A stretch of DNA of 64,000 nucleotides from Brevundimonas sp. MYb52 (GTDB taxonomy: Bacteria; Pseudomonadota; Alphaproteobacteria; Caulobacterales; Caulobacteraceae). Below the pieces are notes generated by a model, which made no database searches, was not told the origin of the DNA, and worked only from the letters and a program-made list of their open reading frames with translations. A program made the position numbers and the translations under genes. Positions 45,138 through 54,813 of the stretch are shown here, piece by piece. How positions within the stretch are numbered: position 1 is the stretch's first letter; each line of letters starts with the position of its first letter. The DNA is taken from assembly GCF_002979535.1 (NCBI RefSeq), contig NZ_PCPB01000003.1:62001-126000 (forward strand). Reading direction: 5' to 3'.

Positions 45138-46568
45138 ATGATCTGGATTTTCCTGTTACTGCTGATCGCCTTCTCGGGGCTGGCCTATCTGGGCGGTCGC
45201 CGGCTGGCGACGCGCCGCAGCGCGGGCGTTAGAGCCCATTCGCGACCGGGCCAACACGGCCTCTACGCCCTGATCTGGGTCGGCATGCCGGCTCTGGTCG
45301 TGTTGATCGCCGCCTCGATCTTTTCGGCCCCGCTGGAGCGCCAGATGCTGGCTGCCGGCGCGCCTGACAGCATCACCCAACTGGAGCCCTTCCGTCGCGA
45401 GGCCTTCTTCTCGGACGCGCGCCGCATCGGCGCCGGGCTTGAAGCCCAGCAGATCTGGCCTGCCCCCTATGCCGAGGAACTGCCGGCCGAGGGCCGCCGC
45501 GCCCACCGCATTTCGTCGGCCCTGAACTGGGGCGGCGGCGTCGCGGCCCTGATCGCGGCCGTCCTGGGCGGGGTCTTCGTCTTCGTCCGCATCCGCCCCG
45601 ACCTGCGCGCGCGCAATCGGGTGGAAGGCTGGATCAGCATCCTGCTGTTCGCCTGTTCGGCGGTGGCCGTGCTGACGACCGTGGGCATCATCTTCTCGCT
45701 GGTGTGGGACAGCCTGCGCTTCTTCGCCTCCGTGCCGGTCACCGAGTTCCTGTTCGGGACCAAGTGGAGCCCGCAGATGGCGATCCGTGCCGACCAGATC
45801 GGCTCCTCGGGCGCCTTCGGGGCCGTGCCCCTGTTCGCCGGCACCTTCCTGATCATGATGATCGCCATGCTGGTGGCGGGCCCGATCGGCCTGTTCTCGG
45901 CCATCTATCTGTCGGAATACGCCGGTCGTCGCACCCGCGCCGTGGTCAAGCCTCTGCTTGAGGTCCTGGCGGGCGTGCCGACCGTGGTTTACGGCTTCTT
46001 CGCCGCCCTGACGGTGGGCCCGGCCTTCCGCGTCTTCTTCAATACGATCGGCGGCTGGCTGGTCGGCGGTCCGCTGGACGGCATGGGCCAATACCTGCTG
46101 CTGGTGCAGAACCAGATGGCCCTGGTGGCCGGCGCGGTCATGGGCATCATGCTGATCCCCTTCGTCAGCTCCCTGTCCGACGACATCATGAACGCCGTGC
46201 CGCAGTCGCTGCGCGACGGCTCCTACGCCATGGGCGCGACCAAGTCCGAGACGGTCAAGAAAGTGCTGTTGCCCGCCGCCCTGCCGGGCATCGCCGGGGC
46301 CTTCCTGCTGGCCGTGTCTCGCGCCATCGGTGAGACCATGATCGTGACCATGGCCGCGGGTCTGGCCGCCAAGCTGACGCTGAACCCGCTGGACACGGTC
46401 ACGACCGTCACGGTGCAGATCGTCACCCTGCTGACCGGGGACCAGGAGTTCAACAGCCCGAAAACCCTGGCCGCTTTTGGCCTGGGCCTGACCCTGTTCG
46501 TGGTCACCCTGCTGCTCAACATCGTCGCCATGCGCATCGTGCAAGCCTATCGGGAACAGTATGACTGA
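45138..46568 (+). CDS. pstC: Phosphate ABC transporter permease PstC
   Basis: The 476-residue permease is longer than the roughly 320-residue E. coli form, having an extra N-terminal region with two membrane helices and a hydrophilic loop (PstC_N type). The core has the PstC segments VTEFLFGTKWSPQ, YLSEYAGRRTRAVVKPLLEVLAGVPTVVYG and the EAA-like loop RDGSYAMGATKSETVKKVLLPAALPGI. It forms the channel with PstA for high-affinity phosphate uptake. Its end overlaps pstA by 8 nt. Confidence 0.95.
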   Translation: MIWIFLLLLIAFSGLAYLGGRRLATRRSAGVRAHSRPGQHGLYALIWVGMPALVVLIAASIFSAPLERQMLAAGAPDSITQLEPFRREAFFSDARRIGAGLEAQQIWPAPYAEELPAEGRRAHRISSALNWGGGVAALIAAVLGGVFVFVRIRPDLRARNRVEGWISILLFACSAVAVLTTVGIIFSLVWDSLRFFASVPVTEFLFGTKWSPQMAIRADQIGSSGAFGAVPLFAGTFLIMMIAMLVAGPIGLFSAIYLSEYAGRRTRAVVKPLLEVLAGVPTVVYGFFAALTVGPAFRVFFNTIGGWLVGGPLDGMGQYLLLVQNQMALVAGAVMGIMLIPFVSSLSDDIMNAVPQSLRDGSYAMGATKSETVKKVLLPAALPGIAGAFLLAVSRAIGETMIVTMAAGLAAKLTLNPLDTVTTVTVQIVTLLTGDQEFNSPKTLAAFGLGLTLFVVTLLLNIVAMRIVQAYREQYD

Positions 46569-47871
46569 CGCCGCCCAAAACCCGGTGGGGCAGACCTCAA
46601 ACGCCGTCAGCCCGCGCACCCAGCGCCTGCAGGCCCGTCTGCGCGGTCGCTACGCCCGCGAGACGCGCTTCAAGTGGTACGGCCGCGCGGCCATCGGCTT
46701 CGCCCTGGTCTTCCTGGTGATCCTGCTGGGCAGCATCATCATGCAGGGCCGCACCGCCTTCTACAGCCACAGCGTCACCCTGCCGGTCCATATGGACGCG
46801 TCGCGCATCGACCGCTCCTATCCGCAGGGCGCGAACTTCGAGCAGATCGTCGCCGAGCAACAACTGCGTCGCCTGGGCATCCAGGACGACGCCCAGGGCT
46901 CCAAGGCCGCGGCCATGAAGGCCCTGTTCTCCTCGGAGTTGAAGTTCCAGGCGGCGGGCATGATCGCGCGCCAGCCCAGCCTGCTGGGCCAGACGGTGCC
47001 GGTCACGGCGCCTTTGTCTGACAATGCCGACCTCTATCTGAAGGGCGAGATTTCCAAGGCCACGCCCGAGGATCAGCGCCGCATCAGCAATGAGCAGATG
47101 GCCTGGCTGGACCGGATGAAGGCCTCGGGTTCCGTCCGCGCCCACTTCAACAGCGCCCTGTTCACCAAGGGCGACTCGACCCAGCCGGAACTGGCGGGCC
47201 TGTTGGGCGCCGTGGTCGGTTCGGCCCTGATGCTGCTGGTCACGGCCCTGATCGCCATTCCGGTCGGCGTCGGCGCCGCTGTCTGGCTTGAGGAGTATTC
47301 GCCGCGCAACCGCATCACGGCGATCATCGAGGTCAACATCAACAACCTCGCCGCCGTGCCGTCGATCGTCTACGGCCTGCTGGGTCTGGCCCTGTTCATC
47401 AACTTCATGCACCTGCCGCGCGCCAGTCCGCTGGTCGGCGGCCTGGTCCTGGCCCTGATGGCCCTGCCGACGGTGATCATCGCCACGCGCTCTGCGCTCA
47501 AGGCCGTGCCGCCCTCCATCCGCGAAGCGGCCCTGGCCATGGGCGCCAGCCGCACCCAGACGGTGTTCGGCCATGTCTTGCCCCTGGCCATGCCGGGCGT
47601 CATGACCGGTTCGATCATCGCCATGGCCCACGCCCTGGGCGAGACTGCGCCCCTGCTGCTGATCGGCATGATCAGCTTCGTCCCCGGCGTGCCCCACGCC
47701 ATCGACGAGCCGGTCGGCGCCCTGCCTTCGCTGATCTACATCTGGGAGAACGCCTCGGAGCGCGCGTTCCACGAGCGGACCGCCGCCGCCATCCTTGTGC
47801 TCCTCGCTTTCATGATCGTCATGAACGCCGCCGCGATCCTGCTGCGTCGGCGCTTCGAACGTCGGTGGTAG
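46561..47871 (+). CDS. pstA: Phosphate ABC transporter permease PstA
   Basis: The 436-residue permease has an N-terminal extension of about 130 residues (one membrane helix, then a periplasmic helical region, as in the DUF3333-type PstA). The core follows with [32 protein letters not shown] and the EAA loop [26 protein letters not shown]. It overlaps pstC by 8 nt and ends 4 nt before pstB, so the operon is tightly coupled. Confidence 0.95.
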   Translation: MTDAAQNPVGQTSNAVSPRTQRLQARLRGRYARETRFKWYGRAAIGFALVFLVILLGSIIMQGRTAFYSHSVTLPVHMDASRIDRSYPQGANFEQIVAEQQLRRLGIQDDAQGSKAAAMKALFSSELKFQAAGMIARQPSLLGQTVPVTAPLSDNADLYLKGEISKATPEDQRRISNEQMAWLDRMKASGSVRAHFNSALFTKGDSTQPELAGLLGAVVGSALMLLVTALIAIPVGVGAAVWLEEYSPRNRITAIIEVNINNLAAVPSIVYGLLGLALFINFMHLPRASPLVGGLVLALMALPTVIIATRSALKAVPPSIREAALAMGASRTQTVFGHVLPLAMPGVMTGSIIAMAHALGETAPLLLIGMISFVPGVPHAIDEPVGALPSLIYIWENASERAFHERTAAAILVLLAFMIVMNAAAILLRRRFERRW

Positions 47872-47875
47872 TCTT

Positions 47876-48745
47876 ATGATGTCCAAAATCTTCCGCGCCC
47901 CCGAGGGGCTGGCCGACGGCGGTTCCGCCGGGGCCGCGACCCTGACGACCGCCCCGGCCGTGGGCGCCCACGCCTCGGCCCCGCTGGGTCCGATCAAGAT
48001 CGCCGCGCGCGACGTTTCCGTCTTCTATGGCGAGAAACAGGCCCTGTTCGGCGTCTCGCTGGACATCCCGGACAAGACCGTCACGGCCCTGATCGGCCCG
48101 TCGGGCTGCGGCAAGTCGACCTTCCTGCGGACCATGAACCGCATGAACGACACCATTCCGGGCTGCCGCGTCACCGGCGAAATCCAGATGGACGGCGGCG
48201 ACATCAACGACCGCAAGATCGACCCCGTGCTGCTGCGCGCCCAGGTCGGCATGGTGTTCCAGAAGCCCAACCCCTTCCCCAAGACGATATATGAGAACGT
48301 CGCCTATGGGCCGAAGATTCACGGCCTGGCCTCGTCCAAGGGCGAACTGGACGAGATCGTGCAGAAGGCGCTGAAGCGCGCCGGCCTGTGGGACGAGGTC
48401 GCCGACCGCCTGCATTCGCCCGGCACCGGCCTTTCGGGCGGCCAGCAGCAGCGTCTGGTCATCGCCCGCGCCATCGCGGTCGAGCCCGAAGTCATCCTGA
48501 TGGACGAGCCCTGCTCGGCGCTGGACCCGATCGCCACGGCCAAGATCGAGGAACTGATCGACGAACTGCGCGAGCGCTACTGCATCGTCATCGTCACTCA
48601 CTCCATGGCCCAGGCGGCCCGTGTGTCGCAGCGCACGGCCTTCTTCCACATGGGCAAGCTGGTCGAGACCGGCGACACCGAAGAGATCTTCACCAATCCG
48701 CGCGAGCGCCGCACGCTCGACTACATCACCGGCCGCTTCGGCTAA
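47876..48745 (+). CDS. pstB: Phosphate ABC transporter ATP-binding protein PstB
   Basis: The 289-residue ATPase has Walker [10 protein letters not shown], the signature LSGGQQQR, Walker [14 protein letters not shown] and the H-loop IVTHSMAQA. About 40 extra residues at the N terminus (Ala/Gly-rich, before [13 protein letters not shown]) are not found in E. coli PstB. It drives phosphate import and transmits the phosphate signal to PhoR through PhoU. Two adjacent ATG codons (47876, 47879) could start it. Confidence 0.96.
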   Translation: MMSKIFRAPEGLADGGSAGAATLTTAPAVGAHASAPLGPIKIAARDVSVFYGEKQALFGVSLDIPDKTVTALIGPSGCGKSTFLRTMNRMNDTIPGCRVTGEIQMDGGDINDRKIDPVLLRAQVGMVFQKPNPFPKTIYENVAYGPKIHGLASSKGELDEIVQKALKRAGLWDEVADRLHSPGTGLSGGQQQRLVIARAIAVEPEVILMDEPCSALDPIATAKIEELIDELRERYCIVIVTHSMAQAARVSQRTAFFHMGKLVETGDTEEIFTNPRERRTLDYITGRFG

Positions 48746-48755
48746 GGGCGCGAGC

Positions 48756-49520
48756 ATGAACCAGCATACGGTCAAGGCTTACGGCGACGAACTGAACCAA
48801 CTGACGGCGGAAGTCGTCCGCATGGGCGGTCTGGCCGAGGCCCAGGTGGCGGACGCCATCGAATCCGTCGCCCGGCGCGACGTGGCTCTGGCCAAGGCGG
48901 TGGTCGAACGCGACAACCGTCTGGACGCCCTGCACCGCGACATCGAGAAGAAGTCCATCCGTCTGATCGCCCTGCGTCAGCCGGTGGCCTCGGACCTGCG
49001 CCGCACCCTGGGGGCCATGAAGCTGGCCTCGGACCTGGAACGGACCGGCGACCTGGCCAAGAACATCGCCAAGCGGGCGCTGATCCTGGCCGAGGGCGAG
49101 CCGATGCAGCCCCTGACCCGGTCGATCGAGCGGATGGGCCGTCTGGTCTCGACCCGCCTGCGCGACGTTCTGGACGCCTATACGGCCTCGGAGCTGGAAC
49201 GCGCCCTGTCGGTGTGGAGCACCGACGACGAGGTGGACGAGCACTACAACGCCCTGTTCCGCGAGTTGCTGACCTACATGATGGGCGACCCGCGCACGAT
49301 CACGGCCTGCACCCATCTGCTGTTCATGGCCAAGAACCTCGAGCGGATCGGCGACCACGCGACCAATATCGCCGAGACCGTCCACTATGAGATCACCGGC
49401 GAGGAAATGCTGGGCGAGCGGCCCAAGGCCGTGCCCGGTCCGGGCGAGGAACAGACGCCCACGCCCCATGTCTCGACCCCATCACCGTCCTCAGCTCCGT
49501 CCGACCCGACGGCTGACTGA
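48756..49520 (+). CDS. phoU: Phosphate signalling regulator PhoU
   Basis: The 254-residue protein is a double three-helix bundle with the PhoU metal-binding motifs DLERTGDLAKNIAKRA and LERIGDHATNIAE. It links the Pst transporter with PhoR and prevents PhoB activation in high phosphate. The C terminus has an extra Pro/Ser/Thr-rich tail of about 35 residues (PGPGEEQTPTPHVSTP) that looks disordered. ATG 48756 lies 10 nt after the pstB stop. Confidence 0.95.
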   Translation: MNQHTVKAYGDELNQLTAEVVRMGGLAEAQVADAIESVARRDVALAKAVVERDNRLDALHRDIEKKSIRLIALRQPVASDLRRTLGAMKLASDLERTGDLAKNIAKRALILAEGEPMQPLTRSIERMGRLVSTRLRDVLDAYTASELERALSVWSTDDEVDEHYNALFRELLTYMMGDPRTITACTHLLFMAKNLERIGDHATNIAETVHYEITGEEMLGERPKAVPGPGEEQTPTPHVSTPSPSSAPSDPTAD

Positions 49521-49563
49521 CTTCCCTTACTGCTGACGACTTCGACCGACCGGAGAGCCTGAC

Positions 49564-50253
49564 GTGCAACCCTATATTCTGGTGATGGAAGACGAGGACG
49601 CCCTGGCCACCCTGCTTCAGTACAATCTGGAGAAGGAAGGCTATGACGTGACCGTGGCGGCGGACGGGGAGGAAGGCCTGCTGCAGGTCGACGAGCGCCT
49701 GCCGGACCTGGTGCTGCTGGACTGGATGCTGCCCAAGCTGTCGGGCATCGAGGTCTGCCGCCGCCTGCGCGGCCGGGCCGAGACGCGCAACCTGCCGATC
49801 ATCATGCTGACTGCGCGCGGCGAAGAAACCGACCGCGTGCGCGGCCTGGACACCGGCGCCGACGACTATATGACCAAGCCCTTCTCGATGACGGAGCTGA
49901 CCGCGCGCATCCGCGCGGTGCTGCGCCGCATCCGTCCGGGTCTGGCCGACGACCGGATCAACCACGCCGACATCGTCATCGATCGCGTCGCCCACCGCGT
50001 CCGCCGTGCGGGCAAGGAGGTTCACCTGGGCCCGACCGAGTTCCGCCTGCTGGACCACCTGATGAAGCATCCGGGCCGGGTCTTCAGCCGCGAACAGCTG
50101 CTGGACGCCGTCTGGGGCTCGGACGTCTATGTCGAGGCCCGCACCGTCGACGTCCACGTCGGCCGTCTGCGCAAGGCCCTGAACGTCGAGGGCACGGTCA
50201 ACCCGATCCGCACCGTGCGCTCGGCCGGCTATTCGCTGGACCTGAACAGCTAG
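49564..50253 (+). CDS. phoB: Phosphate regulon response regulator PhoB
   Basis: The 229-residue regulator has a receiver with Asp53 (LVLLDWMLPKLSG) and Lys in MTKPF, and an OmpR-type winged helix (EVHLGPTEFRLLDHLMKHPGRVFSREQLLDAVWG, ending RTVRSAGYSLD). It binds Pho boxes, one of which precedes pstC. The start is GTG 49564 (MQPYILVMEDED). It is the last gene of the cluster and is followed by a hairpin terminator. Confidence 0.96.
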   Translation: MQPYILVMEDEDALATLLQYNLEKEGYDVTVAADGEEGLLQVDERLPDLVLLDWMLPKLSGIEVCRRLRGRAETRNLPIIMLTARGEETDRVRGLDTGADDYMTKPFSMTELTARIRAVLRRIRPGLADDRINHADIVIDRVAHRVRRAGKEVHLGPTEFRLLDHLMKHPGRVFSREQLLDAVWGSDVYVEARTVDVHVGRLRKALNVEGTVNPIRTVRSAGYSLDLNS

Positions 50254-50280
50254 AACGTCGCCGGCTTCGGCCGGCGCGTT
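50254..50280 (+). terminator. Hairpin terminator after phoB
   Basis: CGCCGGC-TTCG-GCCGGCG (50259-50276) is a stable UUCG-type stem-loop, extended by AACG/CGTT with one bulged base. AAATTT follows. It begins right after the phoB stop and ends the pst-pho operon. Confidence 0.7.
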
Positions 50281-50350
50281 AAATTTCGGTCATCCGCATC
50301 CGCAGGCGTGACCGCCGGCCTCATGACGACAGGTCACGGGGAGAGGCGGA

Positions 50351-51070
50351 ATGCCGGATGCGATCATAGCCATGTTGGGATGGGTCGGCGCCGTCGCCCT
50401 GGGCGGGTTGCTGGCGGCGGTCCTGATGAAGGGGCGCGTGCGGTGGGGCTGGTTGATCGCCGCCCTGCTGCTGATGGCGGTCTATGACGTCGTGCTGACG
50501 CGCGGCTACGGCCATCTGCCCCTGTCGTTCGGTTCGTCGAACTGGAACTGGGAGGGTAAGGCGCTGGCCGTCCTGCTGTCCCTTGCCGTGGCCAGTCTGC
50601 CCTTCATCGGTTGGAAGCGGGCGGGCCTGACGCTGAAACAGGATCGTCGGGGCCTGCCCGGCGCCCTGGTCCTGTCGGGCCTGCTGGTCGCCCTGTTCTT
50701 CGGGCTGGCTCTCTATTTCCCTGGCCAGGGCTTCGATCTCGACAGTCTGGCTTTCCAACTGACCATGCCGGGGCTGGATGAGGAGCTCTTCTATCGCGGC
50801 GTGCTGCTGCTGATGTTGAACGAAGCCTTTGGCAGGCCGGTGCGCATCCTGGGGGTATGGATGGGCTGGGGGGCGGTGCTGTCGTCTCTGGCCTTCGGCC
50901 TGACCCACGCCCTGGGCTATGCCGACGGCGGCTATACCTTCGAGCCGCTGCTGATGGCGACGACGGGGGTATCAGCCCTGCTGCTCGTCTGGCTGCGCGA
51001 GAAGACCGGCAGCGTCCTGCTGCCGATCCTCCTGCACAACTATGGCAATGCGATCTTCATGCTGATCTAG
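50351..51070 (+). CDS. CPBP family intramembrane metalloprotease
   Basis: The 239-residue protein has seven or so transmembrane segments and the CPBP (ABI/Rce1-like) motifs: EELFYRG (residues 140-146), FGLTHAL and the C-terminal HNYGN. These hold the conserved Glu-Glu, Arg and His residues of this glutamic/metal protease fold. It could process prenylated or membrane peptides. No peptide precursor is visible nearby. Confidence 0.88.
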   Translation: MPDAIIAMLGWVGAVALGGLLAAVLMKGRVRWGWLIAALLLMAVYDVVLTRGYGHLPLSFGSSNWNWEGKALAVLLSLAVASLPFIGWKRAGLTLKQDRRGLPGALVLSGLLVALFFGLALYFPGQGFDLDSLAFQLTMPGLDEELFYRGVLLLMLNEAFGRPVRILGVWMGWGAVLSSLAFGLTHALGYADGGYTFEPLLMATTGVSALLLVWLREKTGSVLLPILLHNYGNAIFMLI

Positions 51071-51092
51071 CGGCTAACCATGTGGAGCGAGT

Positions 51093-52028
51093 CTAGGCGG
51101 CGGACTGCTCGATCTCCTCAGGGGCGATCTTGTAGACGGTCGAGCAGTATTCGCACGTTGCGTGGATCATGCCGTCGTCCTCGACCATGGCGGCGCGGTC
51201 TTCCGGCGGGAAGGACTGCATCACCGCGACCAGACGCTCCTTGGAGCAGCGGCAGACGGCGGTCAGGGCCTTGGCGCCTTCCAGGCGCACGCCGTCTTCG
51301 TGGAACAGGCGGAACAGCAGGGTCTCGGCGCTGATCGTCGGGTCGATCAGTTCGTCGTCGCCCAGGGTGAAGAACAGGGCGCGGGTCCGCTCCCAGACCT
51401 CCTCGGTCGAGCCGCGCGCGTCGTCGCCGGCGATGACCTGGATCATGGCCCCGCCCGCGCGCCAGGCCGTGCCGGCTTCGGTCGTCACCTGACCCACGGC
51501 CAGCCGCACCTTGGTCGGCACCTGCTCGGACTGGGTGAAGTAGTGCTCGGCGCACAACGACAGGCTTTCGCCCTCGATCGGGGTGATGCCCTGGGTGCGC
51601 TCGAAGTCCTCGCCCCGGTCCAGGGTCATGATGAAGACGCCCTTGCCCAGCAGGGTCTGGGCGCCGGGGCGCACGAAGCCCTCTGACGCCTTGGCGACTT
51701 CCTCGGGATCGAAGCGGCAGAATCCGCGCAGGCTCCCGTCTGTGTCGTAGTCGGCCACGACATAGCGCACCGGGCCGTCGCCCTGGGCCTGAACGATGAG
51801 GCGGCCCTCGAACTTCAGCGCCGACCCGACGATGGCGGCCAGGACGCATGCCTCGCCCAGCAGGGCGGCGACCGGCTCGGGATAGTCATGGGCCGACAGG
51901 ATCTTGTCCACGGCCTCGCCCAGTCGCACCAGGCGGCCGCGCACGGGCCAGCCGTCGATCTGGAAGGCGGCGGCGAGGTTGTCGGTCGGAGCCTCGATGG
52001 GCTGTGCGGCGGGCGCGTGATCGGTCAC
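51093..52028 (-). CDS. hslO: Redox-regulated chaperone Hsp33
   Basis: The protein of about 311 residues is a cytoplasmic holdase chaperone switched on by oxidation. The zinc cysteines are in CRC (VCRCSKER) and CEYC at the C terminus with about 32 residues between, the classical CxC-CxxC arrangement. GTG 52028 gives the start MTDHAPAAQP. An ATG farther upstream (52073) is in frame but gives an unlikely basic tail. It is convergent with the CPBP protease gene. Confidence 0.94.
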   Translation of the reverse strand: MTDHAPAAQPIEAPTDNLAAAFQIDGWPVRGRLVRLGEAVDKILSAHDYPEPVAALLGEACVLAAIVGSALKFEGRLIVQAQGDGPVRYVVADYDTDGSLRGFCRFDPEEVAKASEGFVRPGAQTLLGKGVFIMTLDRGEDFERTQGITPIEGESLSLCAEHYFTQSEQVPTKVRLAVGQVTTEAGTAWRAGGAMIQVIAGDDARGSTEEVWERTRALFFTLGDDELIDPTISAETLLFRLFHEDGVRLEGAKALTAVCRCSKERLVAVMQSFPPEDRAAMVEDDGMIHATCEYCSTVYKIAPEEIEQSAA

Positions 52029-52207
52029 GGCGAAAATCCTGAATAGGCGAAACTGTCGGAAGCGGCGCAACATAGGGAGGCGATCCCCGCTTGGTAAGGG
52101 GCGGCGGGGAAGGGGCGTCCTCTTGCAGCTTGGCCGTTTACAGCGGAACCTCTTTCGACCCGGTTCGCTCCTGTCCTGACGACCGTTTTCGACAATAAGA
52201 GGTTTGA

Positions 52208-52741
52208 GTGCCCATGGTTCGACAGTTCAACGCCGTGGACGAGGTCCGCAAACACCCCGGAATCACGGCGGGCGTGGTCGCTGTGCTGGCGGGGGTGGGG
52301 ATCGCCGCCCTGCTGCTGAACCAGCGGTCGGGCCCGACACGTTATGAGCGGCTGCGCGAACGCGTCGATCCGCGCGGCTGGTTCGACGCCGAGGCGCTGC
52401 GCCATCGCTTCGACGACATCGCGCGCGGCGTCCGTCACGGCGCTGAGGACCTGACCCACCGCGCTGCCGATCTGGGAGACTACGCCGGCGAGCGGGCGGG
52501 GCGCTTCGGCCATGACGCGAGGACGCGGGCCGAGCACTGGCTCGCGGGCTCGCGCAGCAAGGCGCGCAAGCCGATGAGGCGATACGCCAAGCAGGCGCGT
52601 CGCTATGCCGAGGACGCCGGCGACTTCGCTCGCGATCACGCCAAGGAGGGCGGCGCCCTGCTGGCCGTGGCCACCATCGCGGCCGCCATCGGGGCCGCTG
52701 CGCTGGAAAGCCGGCGCAAGGGCGGTTTCGGGAAACTGTGA
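52208..52741 (+). CDS. Membrane-associated protein with basic, glycine-zipper-like segments
   Basis: The 177-residue protein has a transmembrane helix near the N terminus (GITAGVVAVLAGVGIAALLLN) and a basic, amphipathic middle (RHRFDDIARGVRHGAEDLTHRAADLG). A second hydrophobic stretch lies near the C terminus (GGALLAVATIAAAIGAAAL). Its layout resembles YtxH/DUF883-like stress proteins of unknown action. GTG 52208 or ATG 52214 may start it. A strong terminator follows. Confidence 0.65.
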   Translation: MPMVRQFNAVDEVRKHPGITAGVVAVLAGVGIAALLLNQRSGPTRYERLRERVDPRGWFDAEALRHRFDDIARGVRHGAEDLTHRAADLGDYAGERAGRFGHDARTRAEHWLAGSRSKARKPMRRYAKQARRYAEDAGDFARDHAKEGGALLAVATIAAAIGAAALESRRKGGFGKL

Positions 52742-52762
52742 CGCTTTTGGAAAAATCGTGCG

Positions 52763-52790
52763 GAAAGGGGGGCTTTGGTCCCCCTTTTTA
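52763..52790 (+). terminator. Rho-independent terminator
   Basis: AAAGGGGG and CCCCCTTT form a stem around GCTTTGGT, followed by TTTTTATT. It separates the membrane protein gene from the serB-serA fusion. Confidence 0.9.
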
Positions 52791-52825
52791 TTGCTGCAGT
52801 TGCGAAGGTGGGGTAGGTGCGGCGC

Positions 52826-54715
52826 ATGACTTCGCCCGTCTTCATCTTCGACTTCGATTCCACCCTGGTGCGCATCGAGACGCTTGAGGCGCTCGCTGAC
52901 ATCGCCCTGTCCGACGCCCCCGATGCGGCGGCGAAAAAGGCCGAGATCGCGGCCCTGACCGATCAGGCCATGTCGGGTGAGGTGGACTTCGGCACGGCCC
53001 TGCGTCGCCGTCTGGCGCTTCTGGGACTGAACCGCGGTCACGTCGAGGCCCTGGCCGACCGGGTCCTGGACGAGGCCAGCGCCTCTATTCGCCGCAACGT
53101 CGACTTCTTCGAGCGCCACGCCGAGCGAGTTTACATCCTGTCGGGGGGCTTCCGCGAGGTGATCGCGCCGCTGGCCGCACGTCTGGGCATCGCCGCCGAG
53201 CATGTGCTGTGCAACGACCTGATCTATGACGCCGAGGGCCGGGTGACGGGCGTGGACGACGCCAACCCCCTGTCGCGGGACAACGGCAAGCCCGAGGTCA
53301 TCAAGGCTCTCAACCTGACTGGACCTGTGGTCATGGTCGGCGACGGCTGGACCGACGCCGAGGTCAAGCTGGCCGGCGCCGCCGACCGCTTCTACGCCTT
53401 CACCGAGGTGGTCAGCCGGTCCAAGGTGGTCGCTGTCGCCGACGCCACCGCAGCCTCGCTGGACGAGGTCCTGTTCGCCGAGGGCGTGTCGGGTCGCTGG
53501 TCCTATCCGCGCAACCGCGTCCGCATGCTGCTGCTGGAAAACATCCACCCCGCCGCCGTCGAGCGGCTGGAGGAGGCGGGCTATTCCGTCGAGACGATGA
53601 AGGGCGCGCTGGACGAGGACGACCTGATCGAGGCGATCAAGGGCGTGCACGTCCTGGGCATCCGCTCCAAGACCAATGTCAGCGCCCGCGTGCTGGAACA
53701 GGCCGACCGTCTGCTGGCCGTCGCCGCCTTCTGCATCGGCACCAACCAGATTGATCTGGAGGCCGCCGCCGAACATGGGGTGGCCGTGTTCAACGCCCCC
53801 TATTCCAACACCCGTTCGGTGGTGGAACTGGCCATCGGCCTGACCATCGTCCTGATGCGTGATGTGGCCGACAAGTCGGCGGCCATGCACCAGGGCCAGT
53901 GGAACAAGTCGGCCACCGGCTCGCGCGAGCTGCGTGGCAAGACCCTGGGCATCGTCGGCTATGGCGCCATCGGCTCGCAGTTGTCGGTTCTGGCCGAGGG
54001 GCTGGGGATGCGCGTCATCTTCCACGACCTGTCGGAACGTCTGGCCCTGGGCAACGCTCGGCGGATGCGCTCGCTGGACGCCCTGCTGGCCGAGGCCGAC
54101 GTGGTCAGCCTGCACGTCGACGGACGCAAGGACAACGCCGACGTCATCGGCGCGGCCCAGTTCGCGAAGATGAAGCCGGGCGCCCTGTTCCTGAACCTGT
54201 CGCGCGGTCATGTCGTCGATGTCGACGCCCTGGCCGAGGCGGTGAAATCGGGCCGCATCGCCGGCGCCGCAGTGGACGTCTTCCCCGAGGAGCCGCGCAC
54301 CAACGCCGACCCCTTCGCCAGCCCTCTGCAGGGTTTGAAGAACGTCATCCTGTCGCCGCACATCGGCGGCTCGACCGAAGAAGCCCAGGAAGCCATCGCC
54401 GAGTTCGCCGCCGAGCGCCTGCTGGGTTATCTGAACCGGGGCGACACCACCTTCTGCGTCAACCTGCCGAACGTGCAACTGGCCGAGGTGTCGCGCGCCC
54501 ACCGCCTGTTGCACATCCACCGCAACCAGCCCGGCGTCCTGGCCGAGTTGAACCGCGCCCTGTCGTCGGCAGGCCTCAACATCCTGGGCCAGCACCTGAA
54601 GACGGACGAGCGGACCGGCTACGTCATCACCGACGTCGATCGCGACTATGATCCCGAGGTGCTGAAGGTCCTGCGTGACCTGCCGGGCACAGTGCGGTTC
54701 AGAATGCTTCACTGA
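52826..54715 (+). CDS. serA: Fused phosphoserine phosphatase / D-3-phosphoglycerate dehydrogenase
   Basis: The 629-residue protein joins two serine-pathway enzymes. Residues 1-215 form a HAD phosphatase with Asp9/Asp11 (FDFDSTL), LSGG at 105-108, a Lys region at 155-160 and GDGWTD at 172-177. Residues 230-555 are an E. coli-type SerA with the substrate loop AFCIGTNQ, the NAD motif GYGAIG at 378-383, and catalytic Arg460, Glu488/489 and His512. Residues 562-629 are an ACT domain for serine feedback. The two activities are steps 1 and 3 of the pathway. SerC, step 2, is absent here. GTG 52817 is an alternative start. Confidence 0.92.
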   Translation: MTSPVFIFDFDSTLVRIETLEALADIALSDAPDAAAKKAEIAALTDQAMSGEVDFGTALRRRLALLGLNRGHVEALADRVLDEASASIRRNVDFFERHAERVYILSGGFREVIAPLAARLGIAAEHVLCNDLIYDAEGRVTGVDDANPLSRDNGKPEVIKALNLTGPVVMVGDGWTDAEVKLAGAADRFYAFTEVVSRSKVVAVADATAASLDEVLFAEGVSGRWSYPRNRVRMLLLENIHPAAVERLEEAGYSVETMKGALDEDDLIEAIKGVHVLGIRSKTNVSARVLEQADRLLAVAAFCIGTNQIDLEAAAEHGVAVFNAPYSNTRSVVELAIGLTIVLMRDVADKSAAMHQGQWNKSATGSRELRGKTLGIVGYGAIGSQLSVLAEGLGMRVIFHDLSERLALGNARRMRSLDALLAEADVVSLHVDGRKDNADVIGAAQFAKMKPGALFLNLSRGHVVDVDALAEAVKSGRIAGAAVDVFPEEPRTNADPFASPLQGLKNVILSPHIGGSTEEAQEAIAEFAAERLLGYLNRGDTTFCVNLPNVQLAEVSRAHRLLHIHRNQPGVLAELNRALSSAGLNILGQHLKTDERTGYVITDVDRDYDPEVLKVLRDLPGTVRFRMLH

Positions 54716-54813
54716 TCAGTGTTCAGCTTCCCTTGGGGCATCTTGCGTTGGCGGCAAAGCAGCGCATCCTCCCCAATAACGACCGCACACTGACGGTCGA
54801 GGGAGGAACACCG

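Noticed and set aside
45156..46619. 487-codon minus-strand frame opposite pstC
   Set aside because: It is antisense to a certain permease gene, and its His/Gln/Asp-rich product is typical of shadow translation.
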